A stretch of 64,000 nucleotides of DNA from Campylobacter curvus (lineage in GTDB: Bacteria; Campylobacterota; Campylobacteria; Campylobacterales; Campylobacteraceae), in NCBI RefSeq assembly GCF_013372125.1, contig NZ_CP053826.1:1-64000 (forward strand), in the 5' to 3' direction. The position numbers and the translations under genes are program-made. Of this stretch, positions 19,518 to 30,102 are shown in pieces (position 1 is the first letter of the stretch; every line of letters starts with the position of its first letter). A model generated the notes under the pieces. The model did not search any database, was not told where the DNA came from, and saw only the letters and a program-made list of their open reading frames with translations.

Positions 19518-19910
19518 TTATCTGATGCGTATCTCGATGCCAGGCCTTGGCTCGTCGTATCTGTCGTAATATCCGTCATCGTGATACCTGTCGTATCTAT
19601 CGTCGTTTCGCCTGTCGTAGTAGTCGTCGCCGTATTCGCGGATGTTATTTCGTCTCATGTAGTCTCTTGTTATCTCTTTGCGGTAGTCTCTTCTTTTGTA
19701 ATTTCTTCTGTAACCATCATCGAGCGGCTCTTCTAAAAGCAAGATGACGTCGGAATTCGAGAGCATATTGTTGTTGTATTCGTTGCTGCGTCTTCTATCT
19801 TTATATTTTTTGGGAATGACTATTAAAGATTCGTTTGGATATCTATCGTAAGCGTCTGCTAAATTTACACAAAATGCCGCGATCAGGCCGATAAAAAGCA
19901 GCTTTTTCAC
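19518..19910 (-). CDS. small exported Tyr/Arg/Asp-rich low-complexity protein
   Basis: The 130-residue protein opens with a clear Sec signal peptide (MKKLLFIGLIAAFCVNLADA, residues 1-20). The mature part is dominated by Arg, Asp, Tyr and Asn, with imperfect DRY/YDRR units in the last 60 residues (DDYYDRRNDDRYDRY, DDGYYDRYDEPRPG). No enzymatic motif is visible and there are no cysteines after the signal peptide. It is transcribed divergently from the CsgG-like lipoprotein gene. Function unknown; the composition suggests an extended or self-associating surface or periplasmic protein. Confidence 0.75.
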   Translation of the reverse strand: MKKLLFIGLIAAFCVNLADAYDRYPNESLIVIPKKYKDRRRSNEYNNNMLSNSDVILLLEEPLDDGYRRNYKRRDYRKEITRDYMRRNNIREYGDDYYDRRNDDRYDRYHDDGYYDRYDEPRPGIEIRIR

Positions 19911-20023
19911 TACGCGCTCCTTGCCGTGTTATTCGTTACTCATTTTATAATATAAATTTTAAAATTAAAGTAAATTTTTAGCACACGTATATTACAATCC
20001 CAAGATATATTAAGGAGTAAATA

Positions 20024-20845
20024 ATGATAAAATCATTTCCAAACAGGTTGGCAAAATTTGCCGCACTTTCTTTGCCGTTTCTTTTGACTGGATGCCTATC
20101 GTCTATGGATATGGGCTCAAGCAGTGCTAAGACCGCAGCTACCGGCTCGGCAGGTGGAGAGAACGCTCAAAATGCCAATTCGCAGCTTAAAAGATGTAGC
20201 CAGTCTTTGGGCACGGTGACTATTTACGAGGATAGAGACTCCGACTGGTATACTATCCTTACGAGAGATTACAGACTACCTTCGACTGTCCCTGTCATCA
20301 GGCTCTTGGCTCAGCAGTCAAACTGCTTTGTCATCGTCGAGCGGGGCAAGGCGTTTAATCAAATGATGGAAGAGCGCGCTTTGATGCAGTCAGGCGAGCT
20401 TAGAAAAAACTCGAATTTCAAAAAAGGCCAAATGGTCGCGGCTGATTATACCATCACTCCTTCGGTGATCTTTAGCGCTGAGGATACTAGCGGCGTAGGC
20501 GGTGTAGTGGGCGCGCTCTTTGGCGGTATCGCCGGAGCGGTAGCCGGCGGCTTTAATACGAGCGATGCGAGCACGGTTTTGACTCTCATCGAAAACCGCT
20601 CGGGCGTACAGCTAGCAGCGGCTGAGGGAAGCGCTAGAAATTACGACTTTGCAGGACTTGGCGGGCTATTTGGCAGCTCGGCCGGTGGAGCGCTCGGAGC
20701 TTATGCTAAAACCCCTGAAGGCAAGGTCATCGTAGCGGCTTTCACTGATTCGATGAATAACCTTATCGACGCCGTCAGAAACTACAAAGCCCAAAAGGTA
20801 AAAGGCGGCTTGGGCGCAGGCGGAACTCTGAAAGTATCTGACTAA
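20024..20845 (+). CDS. CsgG/HfaB-family lipoprotein
   Basis: The 273-residue protein has a lipoprotein signal (LPFLLTGC, lipobox cysteine at residue 23) followed by a Ser/Ala-rich linker. The CsgG-like domain then has VPVIRLLAQQSNCFVIVERGKAF, ERALMQSGELR and KGQMVAADYTITPSVIF. A Gly/Ala-rich stretch at 160-180 (GGVVGALFGGIAGAVAGGF) fits the membrane-inserting hairpin region. CsgG proteins form outer-membrane pores exporting curli subunits; HfaB relatives serve holdfast attachment. Here the substrate is unknown. AAGGAG lies before the ATG, and a UUCG-loop terminator follows. Confidence 0.8.
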   Translation: MIKSFPNRLAKFAALSLPFLLTGCLSSMDMGSSSAKTAATGSAGGENAQNANSQLKRCSQSLGTVTIYEDRDSDWYTILTRDYRLPSTVPVIRLLAQQSNCFVIVERGKAFNQMMEERALMQSGELRKNSNFKKGQMVAADYTITPSVIFSAEDTSGVGGVVGALFGGIAGAVAGGFNTSDASTVLTLIENRSGVQLAAAEGSARNYDFAGLGGLFGSSAGGALGAYAKTPEGKVIVAAFTDSMNNLIDAVRNYKAQKVKGGLGAGGTLKVSD

Positions 20846-20855
20846 ATTTCCTGAA

Positions 20856-20883
20856 TTTGAGCCTTCGGGCTCAAATTTTTTCT
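20856..20883 (+). terminator. Rho-independent terminator of the CsgG-like gene
   Basis: TTTGAGCC, a TTCG tetraloop and GGCTCAAA form a perfect eight-pair stem followed by TTTTTT, 10 bases after the stop. Confidence 0.92.
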
Positions 20884-20915
20884 CCTCGTTTTAAAATTCC
20901 TAGGTTTTGTATTAA

Positions 20916-21115
20916 TAAAAAGTGTTGATAGTCTTAAACGAACGCTTCGCAAATCTTATTTACTCCAGGAGTGACCCGGCACAGGAGAATGCGAACAGCA
21001 TTCGAGTAGAACAGCGTTTAAAGGAAATCTTTTTGCTTCGCAAAAAACTACTCAGCCCCTGCGGGCTTCCCTAATTTTGTGTGGGAGCGAGTGGCCAAAC
21101 ATTTAGCACGATTTT
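20916..21115 (+). repeat. dispersed MITE-like repeat, copy B
   Basis: AAAAAGTGTTGATAG then AAACGAACGCTTCGCAAATC and TTATTTACTCCAGGAG align closely with copy D (37010-37062). GGGAGCGAGTGGCC and AGCACGATTT then align with 37098-37128. About 80 extra bases sit between the two blocks, and the right terminal repeat is absent. It fills most of the 351-base space between the CsgG-like terminator and ilvD. Confidence 0.65.
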
Positions 21116-21196
21116 TGATTTCATTGCGGTCTAAACCTATCATTTAGTTTAAATTTGCTAAAATCGATTTAAATTAATTTCAATAAAGGATCAAAT

Positions 21197-22870
21197 TTGA
21201 GAAGTGACGTGATAAAAAAAGGCTACACCAGAGCGCCGCACCGCTCGCTTTTGCGCGCGACCGGGCTAAAAGACGATGACTTTTCTAAGCCCTTCATCGG
21301 CGTGGCAAACAGCTTCATCGAGATCATCCCGGGGCATTTTTTCTTAAACAAATACGCTGAAATTTTAAAAGACGAGATCCGCAAAAATGGCTGCGTGCCA
21401 TTTGAATTTAACACGATCGGCGTGGATGACGGCATCGCGATGGGACACGGCGGGATGCTTTACAGCCTGCCAAGCCGCGAGATCATCGCAAACTCGATCG
21501 AGACCGTGATGAACGCGCACGCCCTCGACGCGCTTGTGTGCATGCCAAACTGCGACAAGATCGTGCCCGGCATGGTCATGGGTGCGCTTCGCGTCAATGT
21601 CCCGACGATATTTGTCAGCGGCGGCCCGATGAGAAAGGGCTACACCAAAAGCGGTCAGCCTATCGACCTGGCGACGGCGTTTGAAGCGGTGGGTAAATTT
21701 GAGACCAAAGAGATCAGCGAGGAGGAGCTAAAAGACATCGAGTGCAACGCCTGTCCGAGCGGGGGCAGTTGCAGCGGGATGTTCACCGCAAACTCGATGA
21801 ATACGCTGTGCGAGGCGATGGGTATCGCGCTAAGCGGCAACGGTACGATACTAGCACTCACCAAAGAGCGCGAGGAGTTGATACGCCGCGCTGGCAGGCG
21901 AATTTGCGAGATAGCTCTGGACGAGCGATTCAAAATTCGCAACATCCTAAACGAAAAAGCCGTGCGAAACGCGCTGGTTGTGGATATGGCGATGGGCGGC
22001 AGCTCAAATACCGTGCTTCATATGCTGGCTATCAGCCGCGAGGCGGGGGTAAATTTGCAGATTTCGCAGCTGAATAAAATCAGCCAAAACATCGCTCACA
22101 TCGCCAAAATAAGCCCGTCGCTACCAAACGTGCATATGGAGGACATCGGGCGCGCTGGCGGCATGAACGCCGTGATAAAGGAAATTTCGCGCCGCGACAA
22201 CGGCATGCTGCACCTTGAAAATTTAACCGTGAGCGGCGAAACACTAGGCGAGCGCGTCGGGCTAAGCGAGATAAAGGACGAGAGCGTGATCCACAAGGTC
22301 GAAAACGCCTACTCGAAAGTGGGCGGGCTGGCGATACTCTTTGGAAATTTAGCCGAGCAAGGCTGCGTCATCAAAACAGCCGGCATCGTGGGCGAGCGTA
22401 AATTTAGCGGCAAGGCGGTGTGCTTTAACTCCCAAGACGAGGCGATAGTGGGCATTTCTAGCGGCAAAGTCGGCAAGGGCGATGTGGTCGTCATCCGCTA
22501 CGAAGGACCGCGCGGAGGCCCGGGGATGCAAGAGATGCTAAGCCCTACAAGCCTCATCATGGGGCGCGGGCTGGGTGCTGACGTCGCGCTCATCACGGAC
22601 GGGCGTTTTAGCGGCGCGACGAGGGGGCTAAGTATCGGACATATCAGCCCCGAGGCGGCGGAGGGCGGTATGATCGGGCTTTTGCGAGACGGCGACATCA
22701 TCGACATCGACGTGGATACCTACTCGATAAATGTGCGCCTGAGCGAGGCTGAAACCCTAAAGCGAAAGGCGGAGTTTAAGCCCGTGCAAAAAGAGCTCAA
22801 AGGCAAATGGCTAAGGCAGTATCAGCGTCTGGTTACAAATGCGAGCAACGGGGCGATTTTGGAAGTGTAG
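21197..22870 (+). CDS. ilvD: dihydroxy-acid dehydratase
   Basis: IlvD dehydrates 2,3-dihydroxy acids to 2-keto acids in valine, leucine and isoleucine synthesis, using an Fe-S cluster. Family signatures present are [20 protein letters not shown] (cluster cysteine region) and [17 protein letters not shown] (second cysteine motif). Near the C-terminus are [14 protein letters not shown] and [25 protein letters not shown]. At 557 residues it is full length. The start is TTG at 21197 after AAAGGATCAA. Stop is TAG. It is GC-richer than the flanks. The chemoreceptor gene starts 30 bases later. Confidence 0.97.
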   Translation: MRSDVIKKGYTRAPHRSLLRATGLKDDDFSKPFIGVANSFIEIIPGHFFLNKYAEILKDEIRKNGCVPFEFNTIGVDDGIAMGHGGMLYSLPSREIIANSIETVMNAHALDALVCMPNCDKIVPGMVMGALRVNVPTIFVSGGPMRKGYTKSGQPIDLATAFEAVGKFETKEISEEELKDIECNACPSGGSCSGMFTANSMNTLCEAMGIALSGNGTILALTKEREELIRRAGRRICEIALDERFKIRNILNEKAVRNALVVDMAMGGSSNTVLHMLAISREAGVNLQISQLNKISQNIAHIAKISPSLPNVHMEDIGRAGGMNAVIKEISRRDNGMLHLENLTVSGETLGERVGLSEIKDESVIHKVENAYSKVGGLAILFGNLAEQGCVIKTAGIVGERKFSGKAVCFNSQDEAIVGISSGKVGKGDVVVIRYEGPRGGPGMQEMLSPTSLIMGRGLGADVALITDGRFSGATRGLSIGHISPEAAEGGMIGLLRDGDIIDIDVDTYSINVRLSEAETLKRKAEFKPVQKELKGKWLRQYQRLVTNASNGAILEV

Positions 22871-22900
22871 TCAAATTTTAATGAGCTAAAAGGAGAAAAC

Positions 22901-24781
22901 ATGAGTTTTAGACAAAAAGTAGTCGTTTGCGTATCGATCTTGCTTACGATCTTGGTCGTAGCGCTTGTTGGCGTGAGCTATAACGGCACTAAAAACGTCA
23001 TCGCAAATATGACGGAAGCTAGCTCCACGCTACTGATAAAGCAGGTCGATAAAAAGATCGAGACGTGGTATGGACTAAAGGCTCAGCTGCTTGACGCGAT
23101 GCAGTCGGTGCTCTCCGGGCACGATAGGCAAAAGAACATCGAAGTCATAAAGGCCACGAACGACAAGGGCAAATTCGTAGCTACTTATTACGCGCTGGAA
23201 AATGGCGAGACGGCATTTAGCGACGACTGGGTGCCTGATGCAAGCTACGATGCGAAAACAAGAGAGTGGTACGAAAAAGCCAAAAGAGAAAACAGACCGA
23301 TCGCTACGGAATTTTACATCGATGAGGCGACTAAAAAGCTAGTCACCACGGTCGCCACTCCTATCGTAAGAGAGGGTAAATTTATCGGCGTGATGGGTGC
23401 GGATATGCCATTTGACGAGGTCATCGCGATGTTTAACAGCGATAACGATATGACTGGGTATTTCATGCTCATAGATAAGGCCGGCAAGATACTTTTTCAT
23501 CCGAATTCACAGCTCATCGGCAAAAATATAAGCGATCAAGACCCAAGCCTAAAAGAGCTCGTCGCACGCACGAGTAAAAGTAAAGACGGGCTTTTTTATT
23601 ACAAATATAAGGGCGATGATAAGATACTTTCTTTTGCAAATATCGATGGCGTCAGTCTTATAGTCACGTTCATGGCTAGGCTTGACGATGCGATGGCGGA
23701 AAATAAGAAAAATGCGCAGTTTAGCACCATGGTGGGTGTCGTAGCGATAGTCATCAGTATCGTGCTGATCGTGCTTTTACTTAAAATTTTGTTCAAGCCG
23801 GTCATCAAGCTGATGGAGCTCTCGCATGATCTTGCCGTCGGCGAAGGCGACTTGACCAAGCATTTAGACTTTGACTCAAAAGACGAGCTGGGCCAAATCA
23901 GCTCGAATATGAATAAATTCATCGAAAAGATCAGGATTTTGATCAACGAGGCAAAGAGCAGCAGTAGCGAAAATTCATCGCTTTCAGAGGAGCTAAGCGC
24001 CACGTCCAAAGAGATAAAATCGCGCGTGCAAAACGAATTTAATATCATTCAAGGCATCACCAAAGACGCCGAGGCGATGACCGCCCTATCTCAAAGCTCA
24101 AACGATAAATCAAACGAAGCCATAACCGATCTAAAATCGGTCGGCCAGACCCTGCAAAAGACTAAAGAAAATATCATAAAAACGGTCAGCGGCATAAATA
24201 ACGCCGCTCAAACCGAAAACGAGCTCTCTGACAGGCTTCAAAATTTGGTTCAAAACACAGACGAGGTCAAAGAGGTCTTAAAAGTCATCAACGATATCGC
24301 CGATCAGACAAATTTACTCGCTCTAAATGCCGCTATCGAGGCGGCACGCGCAGGCGAGCACGGACGCGGCTTTGCCGTCGTGGCCGATGAGGTCAGACAG
24401 CTAGCCGAAAAGACCTCAAAGAGCCTGGTCGAGATCAACAACACCGTAAATCTCATAACCCAGTCCGTCAATGACGCCTCCACGATGATGAGTGAAAATT
24501 CTAAATTCATAGCCGGCATCGCGAGCGAGTCTAACGGCTCAAAAGTCGAGATCGAGGAGACATCGAGGCTGCTTGACGAGGCGATAGAAAAAACTAGTCT
24601 CGCCGTAGCGGAGGTCGGGCAGATGAGCGCGTCCATACAAGGCACGATAAACAGCTTTGCTAATGTCAATAAGCTGTCTGCCGAAAATACGAGAAGCGTC
24701 GATGAAATTTCAAAGGCTTCAAGTATGCTAAACGAGCAAGTAGATAGCCTAAACAACAAGCTAAATCAGTTTAAGAGCTAA
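22901..24781 (+). CDS. methyl-accepting chemotaxis protein with Cache-type sensor
   Basis: The 626-residue transducer has TM1 at about 8-28 and a periplasmic dCache-like domain at about 30-270. That domain includes [15 protein letters not shown] and [10 protein letters not shown]-like segments; it reads [22 protein letters not shown]2 is at about 276-298, a HAMP-like linker follows, and the cytoplasmic signalling tip is [19 protein letters not shown], then [21 protein letters not shown]. The dCache ligand is not predictable. No C-terminal CheR pentapeptide is seen. An AAAGGAGAAAAC site precedes the ATG. Confidence 0.93.
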   Translation: MSFRQKVVVCVSILLTILVVALVGVSYNGTKNVIANMTEASSTLLIKQVDKKIETWYGLKAQLLDAMQSVLSGHDRQKNIEVIKATNDKGKFVATYYALENGETAFSDDWVPDASYDAKTREWYEKAKRENRPIATEFYIDEATKKLVTTVATPIVREGKFIGVMGADMPFDEVIAMFNSDNDMTGYFMLIDKAGKILFHPNSQLIGKNISDQDPSLKELVARTSKSKDGLFYYKYKGDDKILSFANIDGVSLIVTFMARLDDAMAENKKNAQFSTMVGVVAIVISIVLIVLLLKILFKPVIKLMELSHDLAVGEGDLTKHLDFDSKDELGQISSNMNKFIEKIRILINEAKSSSSENSSLSEELSATSKEIKSRVQNEFNIIQGITKDAEAMTALSQSSNDKSNEAITDLKSVGQTLQKTKENIIKTVSGINNAAQTENELSDRLQNLVQNTDEVKEVLKVINDIADQTNLLALNAAIEAARAGEHGRGFAVVADEVRQLAEKTSKSLVEINNTVNLITQSVNDASTMMSENSKFIAGIASESNGSKVEIEETSRLLDEAIEKTSLAVAEVGQMSASIQGTINSFANVNKLSAENTRSVDEISKASSMLNEQVDSLNNKLNQFKS

Positions 24782-24794
24782 ATTTAGGAGCAAA

Positions 24795-25892
24795 ATGGCT
24801 ATTTATCCCTGCGAGCAATGCGGACGAGAGATCGGATATAATGGCGTTTGCTATCAATGTAAGATAAAAAACGAGCAAGATAAATTTTTAAATTTAAGCG
24901 ATGAGCAAATCGAAGAAAAGATAAAAAATATCGTTCAAAATATCGAACAAATGCAAAACTATGGCGAGGCCTACAATGAATTTTGGGGGCTTTTTACGCT
25001 GCGTGGCATTAGCGACGAACGCATCGCAAGGGCTGCTTTGAAGGCTGAGATCTACCACCCGCATCAGCTTCATTACAAGGCGCCAAGTGATGTGAGAGAC
25101 GAGCTTTTACGCCTTTTAGACGAGAGACCCTCATGCGCAAACGATCTGCTTTTGGCGCTTGCCATGCAGGGCGATGAGAAGACTTTGCAAGCGTTCGTAG
25201 AGTTTGAAAAGCACCCCAAAGAGTGGCGCAAAGGGCTATATGTAGGTCCTGCCATCTACGCACAAAGCGGCGGCTGGACGTTTGATACAAGCGGCGAGCG
25301 ACGAAGTCTGGTATTTGAAAAGTGCCTTATTCTAAAGGAGTGTGAAAGCGGCTGCGAGAACGAGCCTGTAAAAATAGCACAAAGAACTGGCGAGAAGTGC
25401 GAATTTTGCGGATGTGAGATGATCGATGCCATCAGCATAAAATCTGGTGAGCCAAGCTTTAAATTTTTAAATTTAAAGCACGACATGCGTATGCGCTGCT
25501 GCCCAAACTGCGTGGCCTTTAGCACCTTTACCTGCGAAAATTTTGCAGACGGTAATGTAAAAACGAGCTTTGATAGGACACAGCTTGAAAAGATCGGAGT
25601 GCAAAACTATATCAACAAAGATACGATGAACGAGATAGTTTCGCATAAATTTAGGCTAGATCGCGCACCAAAGCCACCGTTTTATCCCTGCTTTGCTGAG
25701 TCTGACGTCAGCATCGGCGGGCATGGCGACTGGGTGCAGGATGCTGAGTATTGCGACTGTCCTAAATGCGGCAAGACGATGAAGCTGCTAGCGCAGATCC
25801 CATGGTCGCTCATCGATAATAGCGAGGGCATACTTTACGTGCAGATTTGCCCCGAATGCTACGTGCTGAGCGCATTTCATCAGCAAACGTGA
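24795..25892 (+). CDS. cysteine-rich zinc-ribbon-like hypothetical protein
   Basis: The 365-residue protein has several paired cysteines that suggest metal binding. These are CEQC and CYQC within the first 22 residues, CEFCGC near 200, CCPNC near 236, CDCPKC near 320 and CPEC near 353. Between the first and second clusters lies a helical segment (residues 30-140). No enzymatic motif is recognised. The three ribbon-like clusters could be structural zinc sites. It starts 13 bases after the chemoreceptor with GGAGCAAA before the ATG, so it may be co-transcribed. rmuC follows 22 bases later. Confidence 0.8.
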   Translation: MAIYPCEQCGREIGYNGVCYQCKIKNEQDKFLNLSDEQIEEKIKNIVQNIEQMQNYGEAYNEFWGLFTLRGISDERIARAALKAEIYHPHQLHYKAPSDVRDELLRLLDERPSCANDLLLALAMQGDEKTLQAFVEFEKHPKEWRKGLYVGPAIYAQSGGWTFDTSGERRSLVFEKCLILKECESGCENEPVKIAQRTGEKCEFCGCEMIDAISIKSGEPSFKFLNLKHDMRMRCCPNCVAFSTFTCENFADGNVKTSFDRTQLEKIGVQNYINKDTMNEIVSHKFRLDRAPKPPFYPCFAESDVSIGGHGDWVQDAEYCDCPKCGKTMKLLAQIPWSLIDNSEGILYVQICPECYVLSAFHQQT

Positions 25893-25914
25893 CGTTAAGA
25901 CACAAAGGGAAAAA

Positions 25915-27510
25915 ATGAATGAAAATCAGCTGCTGATCGCCATTATAGCGCTAGGCGTGATCTTGCTTGGATTTATCGTTTTTACTATCATTCTAAGCAA
26001 TAAATTTAGCACCGTAAGCGCCATGCTAAGGGCAAATGAAGCCAAAAACGCCGAGCTGGAAAGCAAGCTTGAAGCAGCCTTACTCAAAGAGGATGAGCTG
26101 GAGCGAACTATATCCGAGCTAAATCAAAATTTAGGCCAGGAGAGCGGCGAAAATCGAAGCAACAAAGAGTTTTTAAAAAACAAAGAGCAGATCATCATGG
26201 AGCTAAAGGCGGCAAATATCCAAAGCCAAAAGAGCGTGGAGGATCTAAAAGGCGAGCTGGAAAGTGTGAGGGCCACGCTAAATGAAAAACAAGAGCAAAA
26301 TGCCAAACTGGATGAAAATTTAAAAATTTTGACTGCACGGCTAGAGGCGATGGGATCGCAAAAAAGCGAGCTTGAAAAAAGTATCGAGGTGCAAAAAAGC
26401 GATCTTAATGCAAAGGAGCAAAATTTACGCGCCCAAGAGGGAAATTTAGCCCAGCTTAAGCAAAGTCTGAATTTAGAATTTCAAAACCTTGCAAATAAAA
26501 TTTTCGAGGAAAAGACGAGCTCTTTTAATAAAACGAGCCAGACCTCGCTGGAGCTGCTTTTAAAGCCCCTACGAGAGCAGATCGCCGGCTTTCAAAACCG
26601 CGTGAACGAGGTGCATAGCGAGGCGGTCAAAAGCTCCGTGAGCCTGGAGGAGCAGATAAAGCAGGTGCTTAGCGTCGGGCTGAATATGTCAAAAGAGGCG
26701 CACAGCCTCACGACTGCGCTAAAGGGCAACAACAAGATCGCCGGCAACTGGGGCGAGGCGCAGCTGGAGCGCACGCTAGAGTTTGCGGGACTCATAAAGG
26801 GCGAGCACTACTTCACGCAGCAAAATTTCAAAAGCGAGAGCGGAGATAGGGCGGTGCCTGACTTCATCATCAGGCTACCCGATGAAAAACACATCGTTAT
26901 CGACAGCAAGGTCTCTCTAAACGCCTACGAGGAGGCGGTCAGTGCGGGCAATGAGGCAAAGGCGAGTGCGGCTTTGAGCGAGCATGTCCGCTCTGTGAGG
27001 AGGCACATCGATGAGCTTGCAAAGAAGGACTACGCCTCGCTTGACGGGCTAAAGAGCCCTGACTTCGTGCTGATGTTCATGCCGGTCGAGCCCGCATATA
27101 TCGAGGCGATGAAATTTGACACCGGGCTTTTCAACTATGGCTACGAGCGCAAGGTCGTGCTGGTCTCTCACACGACGCTGATGCCGATCCTGCGCACGAT
27201 AGCAAATCTATGGCGCATCGAGCGGGGCAACCAAGAAGCCCAGCAGATCGCCGCTCGCGCGGGTGAAATTTACAACAAAGTCTGCGGTGTGGCGGACGCT
27301 TTGGCGAGGCTTGGCGGCACGCTAAATACCGCGAGCAACCACTACAATCAAGCCGTGACCTCGCTCGTGGGTAAGCAAGGGCTGCTTGGCAAGGTGGAGC
27401 GCTTTAAGCAGCTTTCAAGTAAAGCGATACAAAACGAGCCCGAGATCGCCGAGCTAAACGCGAAATTTGAGGCCAATAGACTAGAGGATCTAAAGCCGCA
27501 GGAGGATTAG
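25915..27510 (+). CDS. rmuC: DNA recombination protein RmuC family
   Basis: RmuC limits inversion and rearrangement at short inverted repeats and carries a restriction-endonuclease-like fold. The 531-residue protein has an N-terminal membrane anchor (about 5-28) and a long coiled coil (about 35-190, heptads rich in Glu/Lys). The RmuC domain follows, with GNWGEAQLERTLEFAGL, then VPDFIIRLPDEKHIVIDSK and FVLMFMPVEPAYIEA. Its 3' end overlaps the convergent decarboxylase-like gene by 4 bases. Confidence 0.93.
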   Translation: MNENQLLIAIIALGVILLGFIVFTIILSNKFSTVSAMLRANEAKNAELESKLEAALLKEDELERTISELNQNLGQESGENRSNKEFLKNKEQIIMELKAANIQSQKSVEDLKGELESVRATLNEKQEQNAKLDENLKILTARLEAMGSQKSELEKSIEVQKSDLNAKEQNLRAQEGNLAQLKQSLNLEFQNLANKIFEEKTSSFNKTSQTSLELLLKPLREQIAGFQNRVNEVHSEAVKSSVSLEEQIKQVLSVGLNMSKEAHSLTTALKGNNKIAGNWGEAQLERTLEFAGLIKGEHYFTQQNFKSESGDRAVPDFIIRLPDEKHIVIDSKVSLNAYEEAVSAGNEAKASAALSEHVRSVRRHIDELAKKDYASLDGLKSPDFVLMFMPVEPAYIEAMKFDTGLFNYGYERKVVLVSHTTLMPILRTIANLWRIERGNQEAQQIAARAGEIYNKVCGVADALARLGGTLNTASNHYNQAVTSLVGKQGLLGKVERFKQLSSKAIQNEPEIAELNAKFEANRLEDLKPQED

Positions 27511-28256
27511 CCCTTTTTGCTGACCTCATCGATCGCGGTAAAGGCATTTAGCGCCATCGGATAGCCGATGAATGGCACGAGTACGGTCGTGACGTCTATG
27601 AGCTTGGCACGGTCGTTGCCGACGTGAAAATTCCCTACGATATGCCCCAAAAGCTGCGGCTTTGCGTAGCCCAAAGAGAGCACATACACGAAAGTCAGCA
27701 GCTCGCGAAATTTAAGCTCCAAGCCCTCTCTCGTGTAAAAATCGCCAAAGCAATTCGCAGAGAGGAATTTACGGATATGGCGCTCATCCTTGGGCGCATC
27801 GGCGTTAAATTTATCGATAGCGGGAAATATCTCTTTTTGCACGGCAAGCCCCTTTTCTTCGCGGTTTTCGCGCGTAGTCGTGCCGGCACCCGCTAGCGGT
27901 AGCTCTACGCCCGCTTGCTTAAAAGCTTCGTTCATCGCGTAAAATATCTCCTCGAGCCTGCCAAAACCCGCGTAAGGGGCGGCTTGATATAAAATTTCTC
28001 TTATCTCCCCTGCCTTCACACCGTTTTTGAGCGCAGCTGTAACGAGCCTGCCGTATGCGCGCTTCGCACCGATTACCGCAAGGCACGCAAGCGTGATTTT
28101 TAGCCGCTCGTCCATGCTTAAATTTATCTCGCTACTCACATCGTCAAATAAAAAATTTAGATAGATTTCCGTAAATTCGGGATCGCTGTCCTCAAGCGGA
28201 TGAGTGCCGCCCAGCCAGCTTTCGTAAAATTCGCTCGTCTTTTTCGTTAGTTTCAT
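27507..28256 (-). CDS. carboxymuconolactone decarboxylase family protein
   Basis: The 249-residue protein carries two CMD-type helical repeats. The first, at about 45-110, is DERLKITLACLAVIGAKRAYGRL and VKAGEIREILYQAAPYAGF. The second, at about 150-240, is LKFRELLTFVYVLSLGYAKPQLLGH. No AhpD-like CxxC redox pair is present, so peroxidase chemistry is not supported. Such proteins often sit beside cupins, flavodoxins and aldo/keto reductases, as here. Its ATG overlaps the stop of a short upstream frame that reads like an orphan signal peptide. Confidence 0.85.
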   Translation of the reverse strand: MKLTKKTSEFYESWLGGTHPLEDSDPEFTEIYLNFLFDDVSSEINLSMDERLKITLACLAVIGAKRAYGRLVTAALKNGVKAGEIREILYQAAPYAGFGRLEEIFYAMNEAFKQAGVELPLAGAGTTTRENREEKGLAVQKEIFPAIDKFNADAPKDERHIRKFLSANCFGDFYTREGLELKFRELLTFVYVLSLGYAKPQLLGHIVGNFHVGNDRAKLIDVTTVLVPFIGYPMALNAFTAIDEVSKKG

Positions 28257-28345
28257 TATATTTTCCTTTCTTGTGCGGCCTGATACGGCGCGTTAGCAAG
28301 CAGCGCAAACGTCGCCGCAAAGCCCGAAAATTTGCGCCTTTTCAC
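28256..28345 (-). pseudogene. orphan signal-peptide ORF, probably a gene remnant
   Basis: From a GTG at 28345 the minus strand encodes 29 codons that look exactly like an export signal: a Lys-Arg-Arg start, FAATFALLANAPYQAAQ, then a stop. The TAA overlaps the ATG of the following decarboxylase-like gene as TAATG. It may be the surviving N-terminus of a deleted exported protein or a translational leader. No ribosome-binding site is clear. Confidence 0.3.
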
Positions 28346-28349
28346 ACTC

Positions 28350-28574
28350 TCATTTTCTACACAGAGCATTTGCCATCCTGGTCACGACCGGAAATAGCAA
28401 AAGCAAGCACGGATACGCCACGACAAAGGCTTTTACCCAGCCAAGCATCCAAATTTTAAAAAAGTCCTCGATCAAACCCAAATTTATATAAGTCAGCACG
28501 CCAGCGATGATGCACGACATGAAAAGCGCCATTATAAACGCGAACACGAACCGAAAATACTTGATGTCTATCAA
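28350..28574 (-). CDS. DUF2798-type small membrane protein
   Basis: The 74-residue protein has two hydrophobic helices at about 8-30 (FVFAFIMALFMSCIIAGVLT) and 40-66 (IWMLGWVKAFVVAYPCLLLL), joined by a short loop. Size and the FMALFMS...VKAFVVAYP pattern match the DUF2798 family, whose function is unknown. It starts just after the broken aldo/keto reductase ends, with GAGTTAAATTTG upstream of the ATG. Confidence 0.75.
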   Translation of the reverse strand: MIDIKYFRFVFAFIMALFMSCIIAGVLTYINLGLIEDFFKIWMLGWVKAFVVAYPCLLLLFPVVTRMANALCRK

Positions 28575-28576
28575 AT

Positions 28577-29467
<891 letters not shown>

Positions 29468-29611
29468 TCACTCCACTTTTTGCACGCGTATTTCGCCGTT
29501 AAATTTTACAAGCCTCGCTATATTCTCGTCAAATTTACCGAGTTTATAAAGATCACTGTTGCCGCCGTAAGATTTGTGAAATATCGCCACGTTGCCCCAC
29601 GGCACGTAAAT
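29468..29611 (-). pseudogene. C-terminal fragment of a cyclophilin-like fold protein
   Basis: Directly after the stop of the quinol-monooxygenase-like gene, the same frame continues as VPWGNVAIFHKSYG, then LYKLGKFDENIARL and a short tail to TGA at 29468-29470. APWGN(V/L)AIFYK followed by LxxLGK is typical of the C-terminus of the small cyclophilin-like proteins found in such clusters. The N-terminal two thirds are missing. A deletion that joined the two genes is the likely cause. Confidence 0.6.
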
Positions 29612-29989
29612 TTACCCCGCAAATGCACCTTTGCTAAGGGAGATCAAATTTTTGATTTTTATAAAATCTTTCCTTATGACCAAGTCTTTGCTTTGCTCGA
29701 TATAAGCCCTAAAATGGGGCGTTTGCCTATGCGCTTCATATGCCGCCTCGTCCGCATAGATCTCAAACACGAAGTGCGAATTCTCATCGTCCGCGCGGCT
29801 GACGCACATCATCGCCAGCGTGCCGCGCTCTTTTTCGAGCGAATTTATGATGTTATCCTCACCCAGCCGCCTAAAATTTTCAAATTTTCCCGGCGCGTTT
29901 GTCAGCTCGAAAAAATTTACCACCGGCTCGCCAGCGCATAAATTTAGAGCCGCCACGCAGGGCAAAATGATAGATTTCATAAATTTCAT
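29612..29989 (-). CDS. exported antibiotic-biosynthesis-monooxygenase (ABM) domain protein
   Basis: The 125-residue protein has a signal peptide (about 1-19, ending in NLCAG) and a dimeric alpha-beta barrel ABM domain. Visible elements are VVNFFELTNAPGKFENFRRL, GTLAMMCVSRADD, FVFEIYADEAAYEAHRQTPHF and a terminal strand-helix. YgiN-type relatives are quinol monooxygenases. The C-terminus LSKGAFAG may be altered, because the downstream frame continues as a fragment of another gene. GGAAAAT lies before the ATG. Confidence 0.75.
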   Translation of the reverse strand: MKFMKSIILPCVAALNLCAGEPVVNFFELTNAPGKFENFRRLGEDNIINSLEKERGTLAMMCVSRADDENSHFVFEIYADEAAYEAHRQTPHFRAYIEQSKDLVIRKDFIKIKNLISLSKGAFAG

Positions 29990-30102
29990 ATTTTCCTTTC
30001 GTTTGTAAATTTACCGCCCAAGCGAGGCTAAATTTTGCTCGTTTTTTGGCCGTGCACGCCAAAATCGTAGTGCGAAAGCCACTATCAGCTGTTTTTTAAA
30101 TT

